64,000 nt of DNA from Lachnospiraceae bacterium (GTDB taxonomy: Bacteria; Bacillota; Clostridia; Lachnospirales; Lachnospiraceae), in NCBI GenBank assembly GCA_017550165.1, contig JAFZQH010000017.1, positions 24,158-88,157 on the forward strand. Reading direction: 5' to 3'. The notes under the pieces are model-generated. The model was not told the origin of the DNA, searched no databases, and saw only the letters and a list, made by a program, of their open reading frames with translations. Positions 17,787 to 26,646 of the stretch are shown here, in pieces. The position numbers were made by a program, and so were the translations under genes. Every line of letters begins with the position of its first letter. The first letter of the stretch is position 1.

Positions 17787-18530
17787 ATGATCACAGATAT
17801 CCTTAATGTAGGAGATAAAGTGGAGATAAGGATACTTCAGGAGGTCTTAAGAGGCTATGAGGTATCTGAAAAGATGCACGTTTATCGAAGCAAGCTCTTT
17901 GATATCGTATCAGAAGAAGAAGTGATCATTTCCATGCCCGTTGAAGCCTCTAAGGTTGTCCTTCTTCCCAGGGATGTTCGTTATGATCTTAATTTCTTTG
18001 CTACCAAGGGGCTGTACAATTGTTCCGCCGAAGTTAAGGGACGCTATAAGGAAGGAAATCTCTACTCTTTATCCATGAGACTGACCTCCGAACTCCGTAA
18101 ACTTCAGAGAAGAAAATTCTTCAGGCTTGATTGTCTTGTTGATTTTACCTATTACGTGCTATATGATGAAGAAGAGAAAGAATTGAGAGATCCTTACGCG
18201 GCTCATGAGTATCACCTGCGCCATTATCCTGAGGAGAACAGGAAGACCGGTGTTATAGTTGATATCAGTGGGGGTGGTGTAAGGACCCTTACCATGGAAC
18301 AGCTGCCCGCAGACGGAGAGCTGCTGTTGTTTTTCCGTGTAGCCATGGACAGTTCGGAGTTTTCTTTCAGTACCTTTGCCCATGTGGTTAACTCCAAGAT
18401 GCTTGACAACGGATCCAAAAGATATGTATCAGGTCTTGAATTCAAGAAGATCAGCAGACATGACCAGGAGCAGATAGTAAGATATGTGTTCCTGGAAGAG
18501 AGGACCAAAAGATCGAGTCAGAAAAAATGA
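17787..18530 (+). CDS. PilZ-domain c-di-GMP receptor, YcgR/DgrA (MotI) type
   Basis: A 247-residue protein with an N-terminal YcgR-like domain (about residues 1-105, containing EEEVIISMPVEASKVVLLP) and a C-terminal PilZ domain. The PilZ c-di-GMP motif is visible: the basic RRKFFR (RxxxR form) followed about 60 residues later by DISGGGVR ([D/N]xSxxG). In Bacillus the equivalent MotI binds the stator and acts as a clutch when c-di-GMP is high; that function is inferred here. RBS GGGGGGAG lies before ATG 17787. The 3' end overlaps the cheB start by four bases (ATGA). c-di-GMP enzymes occur elsewhere in this window. Confidence 0.9.
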   Translation: MITDILNVGDKVEIRILQEVLRGYEVSEKMHVYRSKLFDIVSEEEVIISMPVEASKVVLLPRDVRYDLNFFATKGLYNCSAEVKGRYKEGNLYSLSMRLTSELRKLQRRKFFRLDCLVDFTYYVLYDEEEKELRDPYAAHEYHLRHYPEENRKTGVIVDISGGGVRTLTMEQLPADGELLLFFRVAMDSSEFSFSTFAHVVNSKMLDNGSKRYVSGLEFKKISRHDQEQIVRYVFLEERTKRSSQKK

Positions 18531-19870
18531 GTGACGGCAGAATGATATCAGAAAATAATGCGACAAATACAACAATAAATAGAAAAAAAGTTCTGGTTGT
18601 AGATAACTCTGCACTCATGAGAAGAGTCGTATGTGATATAATCGGAAAGGACAGCAGATTTGTAGTTGAAGACATGTGTTCAGACGGTCTTCAGGCTCAC
18701 AACTTTCTTGCGCAGAAGTCCTATGACGTGGCTATCGTCGATGTCGCGGTTCCTAAGATGACCGGACTGGAGCTCCTAGAGCATCTTCGCGAAGAGAAGA
18801 ATCCGGTCAAAGTCATCATAGTAAGCGTACTGAACAGGGATGGAGCTAATATCACCATTCAGGCTCTGGCCATGGGAGCAGTTGATTTTATCACCAAGCC
18901 TGCCAACCTCATTGAGGCCAGGGGTTCGGATTATGAGAAGGCTGTTCTTGAGTCACTGAGACAGGCAGTATCCTTAACGGGCCCGGCGCCGGTGGCACCT
19001 GCGGCACCTGCGGCACCTGCGAGACCATCTTCCGGTCCTGTTACATCAGGCGGCAAGGCCATAGCAGCAGCAGCTGCGGAGGCGGCCAGGGTTTCTGCCG
19101 GAGTGGCACATACGACACCTGCAGTATCTCGACCGGAGACGGAGTCAACTACGGAGAGACCGAGGCCTGTATTTACTCCTCGTTCTTCCGGGGAAACCGT
19201 AAGACCGGTTGCACCGGCCAAGCAGGCAGTGCCCCTTTCCACAGACAGGGGCAAGCTGCGGAGCAATAAGCATATCGGTCCGTCTGCGCAGATCAAGTTG
19301 GTAGCCATAGCCAGTTCAACAGGAGGTCCCAAAGCCTTAAAGAGTGTTATCCCGCTCCTTCCGGCTAATCTGGATGCACCTGTTGTGATCGTGCAGCATA
19401 TGCCTAAGGACTTTACCTACATGATGGCTCAGAAGCTTAACGACGCCAGCCATCTGAGGGTTAAGGAAGCCGAAGACGGAGAAGTCATCCGTAAGGGAAC
19501 CGTGTATATAGCTCCGGGAGGTTTTCATCTCAATCTCGAGCATTCCGGTTCCGAAGAAAGAGTCAGGTTATCCGACGAGCCTATACGTGAAGGCGTTAAG
19601 CCTTGCGCTAACTACATGTATGAATCTTTGCGGTCCAGTATCTATGACGAGATCACCTGTGTTGTCCTTACCGGAATGGGAGCGGACGGCACGGCCGGGA
19701 TCAGAGCCCTGGCCGAGAACAACAACGTTATGTACACCATTTCCCAGAATGAAGCCACATGCGTTGTTTACGGTATGCCCAAGGCGGTATACGAGGCAGG
19801 TCTCGTGAATGAAGTAGTCCCGCTTACTGACGTAGCGGAGGCAATAGTAAAGAATGTGGGGGTAAAGTAA
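18527..19870 (+). CDS. cheB: Chemotaxis methylesterase/deamidase CheB
   Basis: A 447-residue protein with an N-terminal receiver (phospho-acceptor D72 in VAIVDVAVPKMTG; DN at 26-27 replaces the usual DD) and a C-terminal methylesterase domain. The catalytic Ser (AIASSTGGPKAL), His (VIVQHMPKDF) and Asp (GMGADGTAG) are all visible. A linker of about 110 residues, very rich in Ala/Pro/Thr (APAAPAAPARPSS), separates them and is longer than in model enzymes. CheB removes methyl groups from receptors for adaptation. ATG 18527 overlaps the PilZ gene stop; an ATG at 18542 is a possible alternative. Neither cheR nor any receptor is in the window. Confidence 0.95.
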   Translation: MSDGRMISENNATNTTINRKKVLVVDNSALMRRVVCDIIGKDSRFVVEDMCSDGLQAHNFLAQKSYDVAIVDVAVPKMTGLELLEHLREEKNPVKVIIVSVLNRDGANITIQALAMGAVDFITKPANLIEARGSDYEKAVLESLRQAVSLTGPAPVAPAAPAAPARPSSGPVTSGGKAIAAAAAEAARVSAGVAHTTPAVSRPETESTTERPRPVFTPRSSGETVRPVAPAKQAVPLSTDRGKLRSNKHIGPSAQIKLVAIASSTGGPKALKSVIPLLPANLDAPVVIVQHMPKDFTYMMAQKLNDASHLRVKEAEDGEVIRKGTVYIAPGGFHLNLEHSGSEERVRLSDEPIREGVKPCANYMYESLRSSIYDEITCVVLTGMGADGTAGIRALAENNNVMYTISQNEATCVVYGMPKAVYEAGLVNEVVPLTDVAEAIVKNVGVK

Positions 19871-19871
19871 T

Positions 19872-22013
19872 ATGGATGTCAGCCAATACCTAGAGATTTT
19901 TCTTGACGAAACAAAAGAGCATTTACAGAGCCTGAATGAGAACCTTCTTGTTATCGAAAAGGAGCCGGAGAACAAGGATACCATTAATGAGATATTCAGA
20001 GCGGCTCACTCCCTGAAGGGAATGGCAGGAACCATGGGATTCAAGCGTATGCAGCGCCTGACCCATGACATGGAGAACATTTTCTCCGAGATCCGTAATG
20101 ATAAGATGACCGTTACGGCAGATCTTATCGATGTTCTTTTCCAGTGTCTGGATGCACTGGAGGGATATCTCGACATTATCCAGTCTACCGCAAATGAGGG
20201 CGAGAATGATAATGAAGCCATTATCAACAGACTGAACGAGATATTACAGGCAGGTACGGCAGGCGGTCCTGCACCGGCAGCAGCACCGGCGGAAGCAGCG
20301 CCGGCATCGGCTGAGGCGGCAGCACCGGCAGGAGGCGGCAGTGCCGATCAGGAGAAGTTCAGGAACATAGAACTTACGGAAGAGCAGAAGAAGGCTGTTC
20401 TTAAGGCAGATGAAGGCGGGCTTAACCTCTACGGTCTTTCGGTTTACATCAACACATCATGTCTGCTTAAAGCAGCAAGAGCATTTCTTGTATTAAAGGC
20501 CATGGAAGATTTCGGTGAGATACTGGTCACCAATCCTTCCAATCAGGACCTTGAGGACGAGAAGTTTGACTTTGATTTCAGCCTTTATGTTATGTCATCT
20601 GAGCCGCTTGACAAGCTCATTGAGGCAGCTAAGGGTATATCCGAGATAGAGAATGTTGTGGGCGCTAAGGTTGCACCGGGAGAGCTTGACAAGAAGCCTG
20701 AGGCAGCAGCCGCACCCAAGGAAGAAGCTCCCAAGGAAGAGGAGAAGGCTGAGGTTGCAGCGCCTGCACCGGCAGCAGCTCCGGCAGCTCCGGCTGCCCC
20801 CAAGGCCAAGGCAGCGTCAGAGGCTCCTGCACAGACAGCCAATAAGCCGGTTGTCAGCAGGACAGTCAGGGTAGATATAGAGAAGCTGGATGACCTTATG
20901 AATCAGGTATCCGAGCTTATCATCGCAAAGAACTCACTTGTTTCCATTTCCTCCACGGAAGAGAACAGTGCAGCCCAGAACCAGACCTTCCATGAGCAGA
21001 TCGAATATCTGGAGAGGATCACCACCAGTCTCCATGAATCTGTCATGAAGGTTCGAATGGTTCCCATCGAAAGTGTAGTTAACAGATTCCCACGAATGAT
21101 CAGAGATCTGTCCAAGAAGCTGAATAAGAAGATGGAACTCTACATGAGTGGTGAAGATACAGAGCTTGACAGGACCGTTATCGACGAGATCGGTGACCCC
21201 CTGATGCATCTCTTACGTAATTCGGCAGACCATGGTCTTGAAAGCGCTGAAATACGTAAGGAGAGAGGTAAGCCCGAGGTTGGTTCTATCTGGCTTACTG
21301 CTTATCAGGAAGGTAACAGCGTTATCATCGAGGTTAAGGATGATGGTAACGGCATCGATGTTGAGAAGGTTAAGCAGAAGGGTATCGAGAGAGGCATCAT
21401 TACTCCGGAGCAGGCTGACAATATGAGCAGCAAGGAGATAATAGATCTCTTATTCCTGCCCAGTTTCTCCATGGCTAAGCAGATATCCGATATCTCCGGA
21501 AGAGGTGTTGGTCTTGACGTAGTTAAGTCCAAGATCGAGTCCTTAAGCGGCGAGGTTGAGGTTAAGAGTACCCAGGGTGAAGGAAGTAAGTTTACCATCA
21601 GACTTCCCCTTACTCTTGCTATCATTCAGGCACTCATGGTTGAGATCGGCAACGAGAAGTATGCTATCTCCCTGGGAAGCATTCAGACCATCGAGGATGT
21701 TGCCTATGATGATATCAAATATGTTGAGGCCAAGGAGGTTATCAATCTTCGTGGTACGGTTATTCCTCTTATCAGAATGGATGAGATACTTGAAGTTGAG
21801 CCAAGAGAAGAGAAGCCTGAGAGCCTGACGGTTGTTATCGTTAAGAAGGGTGATCGTTTTGCCGGTCTTATCATTGATAATCTTATGGGCCAGCAGGAGA
21901 TCGTTATCAAGTCACTTGGCAAGTACATTGAAAACAACAAGGTGATCAGCGGTGCTACTATCCTCGGTGATGGTGAGGTTGCCCTTATACTTGATGTTAA
22001 TGCTCTAATCTAG
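19872..22013 (+). CDS. cheA: Chemotaxis histidine kinase CheA
   Basis: A 713-residue protein. P1/HPt comes first with phospho-acceptor H46 (FRAAHSLKGMAGTMGF), then an Ala-rich linker and a P2 CheY/CheB-binding domain (about residues 175-270). A second Ala/Pro/Lys linker leads to the P3 dimerisation helices, the P4 ATPase with N box HLLRNSADHGLE, G1 DDGNGID and G2 GRGVGLDVV, and the P5 CheW-like domain at the C-terminus. It senses receptor state and phosphorylates CheY and CheB. ATG 19872 follows the cheB stop by one base. All catalytic motifs are intact. Confidence 0.97.
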   Translation: MDVSQYLEIFLDETKEHLQSLNENLLVIEKEPENKDTINEIFRAAHSLKGMAGTMGFKRMQRLTHDMENIFSEIRNDKMTVTADLIDVLFQCLDALEGYLDIIQSTANEGENDNEAIINRLNEILQAGTAGGPAPAAAPAEAAPASAEAAAPAGGGSADQEKFRNIELTEEQKKAVLKADEGGLNLYGLSVYINTSCLLKAARAFLVLKAMEDFGEILVTNPSNQDLEDEKFDFDFSLYVMSSEPLDKLIEAAKGISEIENVVGAKVAPGELDKKPEAAAAPKEEAPKEEEKAEVAAPAPAAAPAAPAAPKAKAASEAPAQTANKPVVSRTVRVDIEKLDDLMNQVSELIIAKNSLVSISSTEENSAAQNQTFHEQIEYLERITTSLHESVMKVRMVPIESVVNRFPRMIRDLSKKLNKKMELYMSGEDTELDRTVIDEIGDPLMHLLRNSADHGLESAEIRKERGKPEVGSIWLTAYQEGNSVIIEVKDDGNGIDVEKVKQKGIERGIITPEQADNMSSKEIIDLLFLPSFSMAKQISDISGRGVGLDVVKSKIESLSGEVEVKSTQGEGSKFTIRLPLTLAIIQALMVEIGNEKYAISLGSIQTIEDVAYDDIKYVEAKEVINLRGTVIPLIRMDEILEVEPREEKPESLTVVIVKKGDRFAGLIIDNLMGQQEIVIKSLGKYIENNKVISGATILGDGEVALILDVNALI

Positions 22014-22027
22014 GAGGGATAGCAATT

Positions 22028-22501
22028 ATGGATGAGAATACCAGCAGAAGAAAGATAGGTACAACAGTTACCACCAAGCAATATATAGTCGTTAACATCG
22101 GAAGCGAACGTTATGGAATAGATATAACCTATATCGACAATATCGTTCGTATGCAGAAGATAACCAGAGTTCCCAAGGCACAGGATTATTTCAAGGGAGT
22201 TATCAATCTGCGTGGTGAGGTAGTTCCCGTAATGAGCGTTCGTGTTCGTATGGGACTTGCTCCCGATGAGTATACCAATACCTCCAGGATCATTATCATC
22301 AAACTGGAGCAGCAGGGGTCTATCGGGTTGATAGTTGATGAGGTTCAGGAGGTTGTTACCCTGGATCTTAACGAGATCGACAGGATATCAAGAGACAATA
22401 CCTCTACTGAATCATTTATCAACGGAATCGGCAAGCACGAAGGCCAGCTCATTTCACTTCTTGAGCTTCAGAGTGTTGTAGCCGAGAAGGCAGTACAATA
22501 A
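22028..22501 (+). CDS. cheW: Chemotaxis coupling protein CheW
   Basis: A 157-residue protein composed of one CheW domain: QYIVVNIGSERYGIDITYID at the start, then the conserved VINLRGEVVPVMSVR loop and the IGLIVDEVQEVV block. It links receptors to CheA. RBS GGAGGGATAG precedes ATG 22028. It lies directly after cheA and ends at a strong hairpin. Length and motifs are ordinary. Confidence 0.96.
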   Translation: MDENTSRRKIGTTVTTKQYIVVNIGSERYGIDITYIDNIVRMQKITRVPKAQDYFKGVINLRGEVVPVMSVRVRMGLAPDEYTNTSRIIIIKLEQQGSIGLIVDEVQEVVTLDLNEIDRISRDNTSTESFINGIGKHEGQLISLLELQSVVAEKAVQ

Positions 22502-22512
22502 TTATGATGTAG

Positions 22513-22547
22513 AGTGAAAATCATAGCATATGGTTATGATTTTCACT
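22513..22547 (+). other. 13-bp hairpin between cheW and cheC
   Basis: Bases 22513-22525 pair perfectly with 22535-22547 (stem AGTGAAAATCATA, 13 bp) around a 9-base loop. The following TTGTATTC is only weakly U-rich, so it could be a partial terminator, separating the expression of cheC-cheD-sigD from upstream genes, or a processing site. No promoter was recognised between it and cheC. Confidence 0.6.
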
Positions 22548-22576
22548 TTGTATTCTCTACAAAATAGGGGGACAAT

Positions 22577-23191
22577 ATGATTAACCTTGACGAGATCAAC
22601 ACAGTCTATTTTGACGTCTTAAAGGAAATCGGTAATATCGGTGCCGGCAATGCCACTACAGCGCTTGCCAAGATGCTTGATATGAAGATCGATATGAAGG
22701 TTCCTAATGTTCAGCTGCTTGAATTCAAGGATCTGGCAGCGGTAATATCCAGCGAGGATGAACCCGTTATGGGTATACTTCTTGAGGTGGAAAGTGATAT
22801 AGCCGGAAGTATGATGTTCTTCCTCGAACTGGATTCGGCGCATTACCTTGTTAATAAGCTCATGTTCAAAGATCCGGACTGCAGGGATGAGTTTACGGAG
22901 ATTGAGCTTTCAGCGCTGAAGGAGATCGGTAACATCATCTCAGGTTCATACCTGTCGGCATTATCGTCGCTGACTAATATGACTATTACATCTTCCATTC
23001 CCTATCTGTGTATTGATATGGCCGGTGCCATTCTTTCCGTACCCGCTATCGAATTCGGTAAATATGGAGACAAGGCATTGCTTATTCAGACGGAGTTCGG
23101 AGATGAAGTAAGGATCAATGGTTACTTTATCCTTCTTCCGGAACTGGATTCTTACGAGAAGATACTGAATTCGTTAGGTATACAGATTTGA
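22577..23191 (+). CDS. cheC: CheY-P phosphatase CheC
   Basis: A 204-residue protein with the two duplicated CheC active-site helices: LKEIGNIGAGNATTALAKML near residue 15 and SALKEIGNIISGSYLSALSS near residue 115, each with the E-x2-N catalytic pair. CheC dephosphorylates CheY-P and binds CheD in an adaptation feedback loop. AGGGGGAC lies before ATG 22577. It is followed by cheD after 15 bases, matching the functional partnership. Confidence 0.95.
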   Translation: MINLDEINTVYFDVLKEIGNIGAGNATTALAKMLDMKIDMKVPNVQLLEFKDLAAVISSEDEPVMGILLEVESDIAGSMMFFLELDSAHYLVNKLMFKDPDCRDEFTEIELSALKEIGNIISGSYLSALSSLTNMTITSSIPYLCIDMAGAILSVPAIEFGKYGDKALLIQTEFGDEVRINGYFILLPELDSYEKILNSLGIQI

Positions 23192-23206
23192 GGTGTGAAG
23201 TAGCAT

Positions 23207-23689
23207 ATGAACATAATTAAAGTAGGTATGGCGGATCTGAATATATGTAAGAGTCCGGATATGATCACTACTTTGGGACTTGGATCATGTGTCGGAATTA
23301 CTTTGTATGACCCGGTTACAAAGATCGGAGGCCTGGCGCACGTCATGCTGCCGGACAGTACCCAGATCCGTAATAATACCAATATAGCTAAATTTGCCGA
23401 TACAGGCATAGATGAATTATTGAAGAGGGTCCTGGCCGCAGGGGCTAACAGGGGGCGCCTTCAGGCTAAGATAGCCGGAGGGGCTAAGATGTTCGCGGTC
23501 AGCGGGTCTTCCGACATGGGAAGGATAGGAGACCGTAACGCCGAGGCTGCCCGTACCAAGCTGAAAGAACTGGGCATCAAGCTTCTGGTGGATGAGACCG
23601 GTCTTAATTTCGGACGTACTATCGAGCTTTACTGTGAGACAGGAGAGCTTCACATCAAAGCGGTAGGTAAGCCGGAGAAGGTTGTATAG
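23207..23689 (+). CDS. cheD: Chemoreceptor glutamine deamidase CheD
   Basis: A 160-residue protein with the CheD catalytic Cys C28 (TLGLGSCVGITLYD) and His H45 (GGLAHVMLPDS), and the KIAGGAKMF strand. It deamidates receptor glutamines and stimulates CheC. Start ATG 23207 has GAGGTGTGAAG upstream. Length is normal. It is followed directly by a small membrane-protein gene and then sigD, as in other Firmicutes chemotaxis operons. Confidence 0.95.
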   Translation: MNIIKVGMADLNICKSPDMITTLGLGSCVGITLYDPVTKIGGLAHVMLPDSTQIRNNTNIAKFADTGIDELLKRVLAAGANRGRLQAKIAGGAKMFAVSGSSDMGRIGDRNAEAARTKLKELGIKLLVDETGLNFGRTIELYCETGELHIKAVGKPEKVV

Positions 23690-23690
23690 T

Positions 23691-24032
23691 ATGAAAACTT
23701 CACATGTACCTGTGCTGTGCATGCTTGTGGCGGGAATCACCACATTTGTGCTGGACATAGTGCAGGGGATGAATTTCAGTACATTATTAAGGGATTTTCT
23801 CATATCCCTGGTCTGCTTTTTTATCATAGGACAGATTGCCAAGGTATTCCTGGACAAGGCATTTAACCCCAAGCCGGAAGAGACGGAAGAGGGCGAGAAG
23901 GAAGATTTCCCCGTTGGAGAAGAGGGAGAGAATCCGCCCGGGGAGGAAGGCGCCGAGGGAATGACCGAAGGCGGCGAAGCATCAGCCAATGAGGGAGACG
24001 CAGACAGTCAGGAAGACACGGAGGCCTTCTGA
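23691..24032 (+). CDS. Small membrane protein with acidic tail between cheD and sigD
   Basis: I do not recognise this 113-residue protein as a named family. Two membrane helices are visible (about residues 6-24 and 31-54). A strongly acidic, Gly/Pro/Glu-rich cytoplasmic tail of about 55 residues follows, likely disordered. ATG 23691 comes one base after the cheD stop; an upstream in-frame TTG at 23682 is less likely. The RBS is GGAGAAGG within cheD, somewhat distant, so coupling is probable. Position between cheD and sigD suggests a motility-linked role, for example an accessory membrane factor, but nothing in the sequence proves it. Confidence 0.75.
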   Translation: MKTSHVPVLCMLVAGITTFVLDIVQGMNFSTLLRDFLISLVCFFIIGQIAKVFLDKAFNPKPEETEEGEKEDFPVGEEGENPPGEEGAEGMTEGGEASANEGDADSQEDTEAF

Positions 24033-24073
24033 TAATATCTCATTTTATTTGAGAGCAGATTCGGAGAATTGCA

Positions 24074-24838
24074 ATGACGGACACTGAAAAGAAAGCTTTA
24101 TGGGACAATTATTCAAAGACTAAATCGGCAGATGTCAGAGAAAAGCTGATCATAGAATATGTACCGCTGGTTAAGGTGGTTGCAGGACGTCTCAGTATGT
24201 ATCTGGGGCACAATGTTGAATATGACGACCTGGTAGGCTACGGCGTATTTGGTCTTATTGATGCCATCGACAAGTACCAGGTGGGTAAGGAAGTTAAGTT
24301 TGAGACTTATGCCAGCCTGAGGATAAGAGGCGCTATTCTTGACCAGATAAGGAAGATGGACTGGATCCCCAGGACCCTTCGCCAGAAACAGAAGAACATC
24401 GATGCCGCCATTAAAGAGATAGAATCCATGACCGGTAAGGCAGCCACGGATGATGAGATCGCAGATCATTTGCAGATCTCCGTAGATGAGCTTAATGATT
24501 GGCAGAATCAGATGAAGGCCATGAATGTTATTTCACTGAACGAATATGTGGAGACAGTGGGTGAGCCTGTCATGGATGCCTCCAGAAATTCTCATTTTGA
24601 GCAGCCCCATAATGTGGTTGAGAAGGAAGAACTGAAAAAGATGCTCATGGAATCCTTAGGGGATCTGACGGATAAGGAAAAGAAGGTTATCCTCTTCTAT
24701 TATTACGAAGAATTGACTCTAAAGGAGATCGCCAATGTTCTGGAGGTCTCAGAGTCAAGGATCTCGCAGCTTCATACCAAAGCATTACAGAAGATGCGTA
24801 AGAAGATGGGACCCTATATGAACGTTTTTACTGACTGA
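24074..24838 (+). CDS. sigD: Flagellar sigma factor SigD/FliA
   Basis: A 254-residue sigma-70 family protein of the FliA/WhiG group. Region 2 contains YDDLVGYGVFGLIDAIDKYQ and FETYASLRIRGAILDQIRKM-DW (the FliA-specific RGA.LD.LR.DW pattern). Region 3 follows, and region 4 contains LTLKEIANVLEVSESRISQLHTKAL. It directs transcription of late flagellar, chemotaxis and autolysin genes. GGAG lies 8 bases before ATG 24074. No anti-sigma factor FlgM gene is in the window. The length matches the family. Confidence 0.95.
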   Translation: MTDTEKKALWDNYSKTKSADVREKLIIEYVPLVKVVAGRLSMYLGHNVEYDDLVGYGVFGLIDAIDKYQVGKEVKFETYASLRIRGAILDQIRKMDWIPRTLRQKQKNIDAAIKEIESMTGKAATDDEIADHLQISVDELNDWQNQMKAMNVISLNEYVETVGEPVMDASRNSHFEQPHNVVEKEELKKMLMESLGDLTDKEKKVILFYYYEELTLKEIANVLEVSESRISQLHTKALQKMRKKMGPYMNVFTD

Positions 24839-24858
24839 TCGCACAGGGAGAAGAATTT

Positions 24859-26463
24859 ATGGCAAATGGATATTTTCAGACTGATATAAGAGCCGACGGA
24901 TCTTATGTCATTTTGTTTCCGGCTACTGAGGGAGGCCAGCCCATTAAATTTGAAGAACTGGAGAAGTACCTCATTTCCAATAAGATGACGGAATATAAGA
25001 AGATCGACCTTAAGCAGGCCTGTGATGCCGTACAGGAAAGCGGCAAAGCGTCCATGATGCGGGTAGGGCAGCCCCTTCCCTATAAGATAAGGGAGGAGAT
25101 GCTGGTTTTCTTATCAGAGAACAAGATGACCCTTACTGTCAGGTTTTATCCCCCCAGTGTCAAGGGGGAGACTATGGATCCCGATGAGATCGTCAGGTCC
25201 ATTCAGGCTAACGGCATCAAATACGGTATCGATAATGTGGCCATCCGAGAATATGTATCCAACAGACGCTATTGCACCGATCTGGTATTTGCCCAGGGCA
25301 AAGCACCAGTCAACGGCCATGATGCCAAGGTGGAGTATTTCTTTAATACCAATACTTCATTGAAGCCGGCCATGAATGAAGACGGTACCGTTGACTATAA
25401 GAATCTTGATAATATATCCCACGTTCAGGAAGGACAGCTCCTTGCCAGGATCACCCCGGAGGATCCGGGTACCCCCGGTGTGGATCTTTTTGCAAATGTT
25501 ATAAAGCCGCCTCAGGTTAAGACCAGAAAACTCAACACCGGTAACAATATCAGGATGAGTGAAGACGGCCTGGAGATATACTCCACGGTTATGGGCCATG
25601 CCAATCTGGTAGGCGGTCAGGTATTTGTATCTGATATTTATGAGATACCTGCAGATGTTGATAATTCCACCGGAGATGTTAAGTACTCCGGCAATGTTCA
25701 TGTAAAGGGTAACGTTAAGACCGGTTTCTCCATTACCACCGAGGGCGATATCATAGTCGACGGTGTGGTGGAAGGCGCCAGCTTGAAGGCCGGGGGCCAG
25801 ATCATCCTTAAGCGCGGTGTTCAGGGTATGCAGAAGGCCGTACTGGAGGCCGGAGGCAATATCTGTGCCAAGTTTATCGAGGGTGCCACCGTTACCAGCG
25901 GCGGATATATCGAGACCGAATCCATCATGCACAGTACCGTGGTGGCCAGAACGGAGATCAATGTAGCAGGTCAGAAGGGATTTATCACCGGCGGCCGTAT
26001 ACAGGCGGGAAGCAAGATATCTGCCAAGAAGATCGGTTCTCCCATGGGGGCCAACACTCTGATAGACGTGGGAATGAGCCCGGAGGCCAAGGAACGTTAC
26101 AATAGTCTCAAGTCTGAGATTGTCTCTCTTACGGGAGAACTTAACAAGGCTTATCCCATTCTCCAGACCTTTATGGAGAAGATCAAGGCCGGAGAGAACC
26201 TCCCCGCCAAGAATATGCTCTATGTTAAGCAGCTGGCTGCCCAGACCAAGGATATGGAGCAGAAGATCAAAGAGCGTAAGGCAGAATTCGAGCAGCTTGA
26301 TGCTGAGATGTCTCTTAACCTCAATGCGGCAGTGGAGGTCAGAGGAGTTATCTATCCCGGAGTTGAGATCAATATAGCCAACAGCAAGACCATTACAGAT
26401 TCAGAGAGATCCTTCTGCAAGTTTGTTTCGGACGGCGCAGATGTAGTAGTTAAAAACCTGTAG
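24859..26463 (+). CDS. fapA: FapA-family (DUF342) flagellar assembly protein
   Basis: A 534-residue cytoplasmic protein. The N-terminal region (about residues 1-160) is followed by the DUF342 core from about residue 175, which reads as repeated beta-helix-like strands (VKGNVKTGFSITTEGDIIVD, VEGASLKAGGQIILKRGVQG, EGATVTSGGYIETESIMHS). A coiled-coil segment lies near residues 410-480, and a short terminal beta module ends the protein. The family is linked to flagellar assembly or polymer formation in Vibrio and other bacteria; the exact role here is unknown. RBS AGGGAGAAG lies before ATG 24859. The stop overlaps the first helix of a candidate structured RNA. Confidence 0.85.
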   Translation: MANGYFQTDIRADGSYVILFPATEGGQPIKFEELEKYLISNKMTEYKKIDLKQACDAVQESGKASMMRVGQPLPYKIREEMLVFLSENKMTLTVRFYPPSVKGETMDPDEIVRSIQANGIKYGIDNVAIREYVSNRRYCTDLVFAQGKAPVNGHDAKVEYFFNTNTSLKPAMNEDGTVDYKNLDNISHVQEGQLLARITPEDPGTPGVDLFANVIKPPQVKTRKLNTGNNIRMSEDGLEIYSTVMGHANLVGGQVFVSDIYEIPADVDNSTGDVKYSGNVHVKGNVKTGFSITTEGDIIVDGVVEGASLKAGGQIILKRGVQGMQKAVLEAGGNICAKFIEGATVTSGGYIETESIMHSTVVARTEINVAGQKGFITGGRIQAGSKISAKKIGSPMGANTLIDVGMSPEAKERYNSLKSEIVSLTGELNKAYPILQTFMEKIKAGENLPAKNMLYVKQLAAQTKDMEQKIKERKAEFEQLDAEMSLNLNAAVEVRGVIYPGVEINIANSKTITDSERSFCKFVSDGADVVVKNL

Positions 26464-26620
26464 CATATGGCTACGAAAGGTAATATGATGAATGTGCTTG
26501 CACAATGAATCATATTACTTTGAGTAGCTAACAAACATGAGGAAGTAGCTCGATAGAGCGGATTCCGAATGGTTGTAGGATTGCGGGAGTGCGAAGCACG
26601 GAGCAATCCGTATATGCTAC
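26460..26620 (+). ncRNA. Candidate structured RNA: four-way junction between fapA and the next gene
   Basis: A closing helix P1 of nine perfect pairs (GTAGCATAT 26460-26468 with ATATGCTAC 26612-26620) encloses three hairpins. P2 is 26469-26529: 6 bp (one G-U), 4 bp, a bulged G, 9 bp (TAATATGAT/ATCATATTA), then TGTG-CTTG-CACA. P3 is 26541-26566: GGAA/TTCC, a 3x3 internal loop, GCTC-GATA-GAGC. P4 is 26578-26609: GGATTGC/GCAATCC, an internal loop, GTGC-GAA-GCAC. It ends about 11 bases before the RBS of the next gene. It is not a tRNA (wrong loop sizes), and I do not recognise a known riboswitch class. Function is unknown: cis leader, processing island or small RNA. The pairing is read directly; biological reality is inferred. 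Confidence 0.55.
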
Positions 26621-26646
26621 ATAAACGTAGAAAGGAAAGAATTCAC

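Noticed and set aside
25357..25932. Minus-strand 191-residue ORF inside fapA
   Set aside because: Shadow of the DUF342 repeats; no RBS and no plausible family.
26541..26610. tRNA-like look of the AGCTCGATAGAGC segment
   Set aside because: The D-arm loop would have four bases, no acceptor stem or T-arm consensus GTTCGA is found, and the helices fit a different junction.
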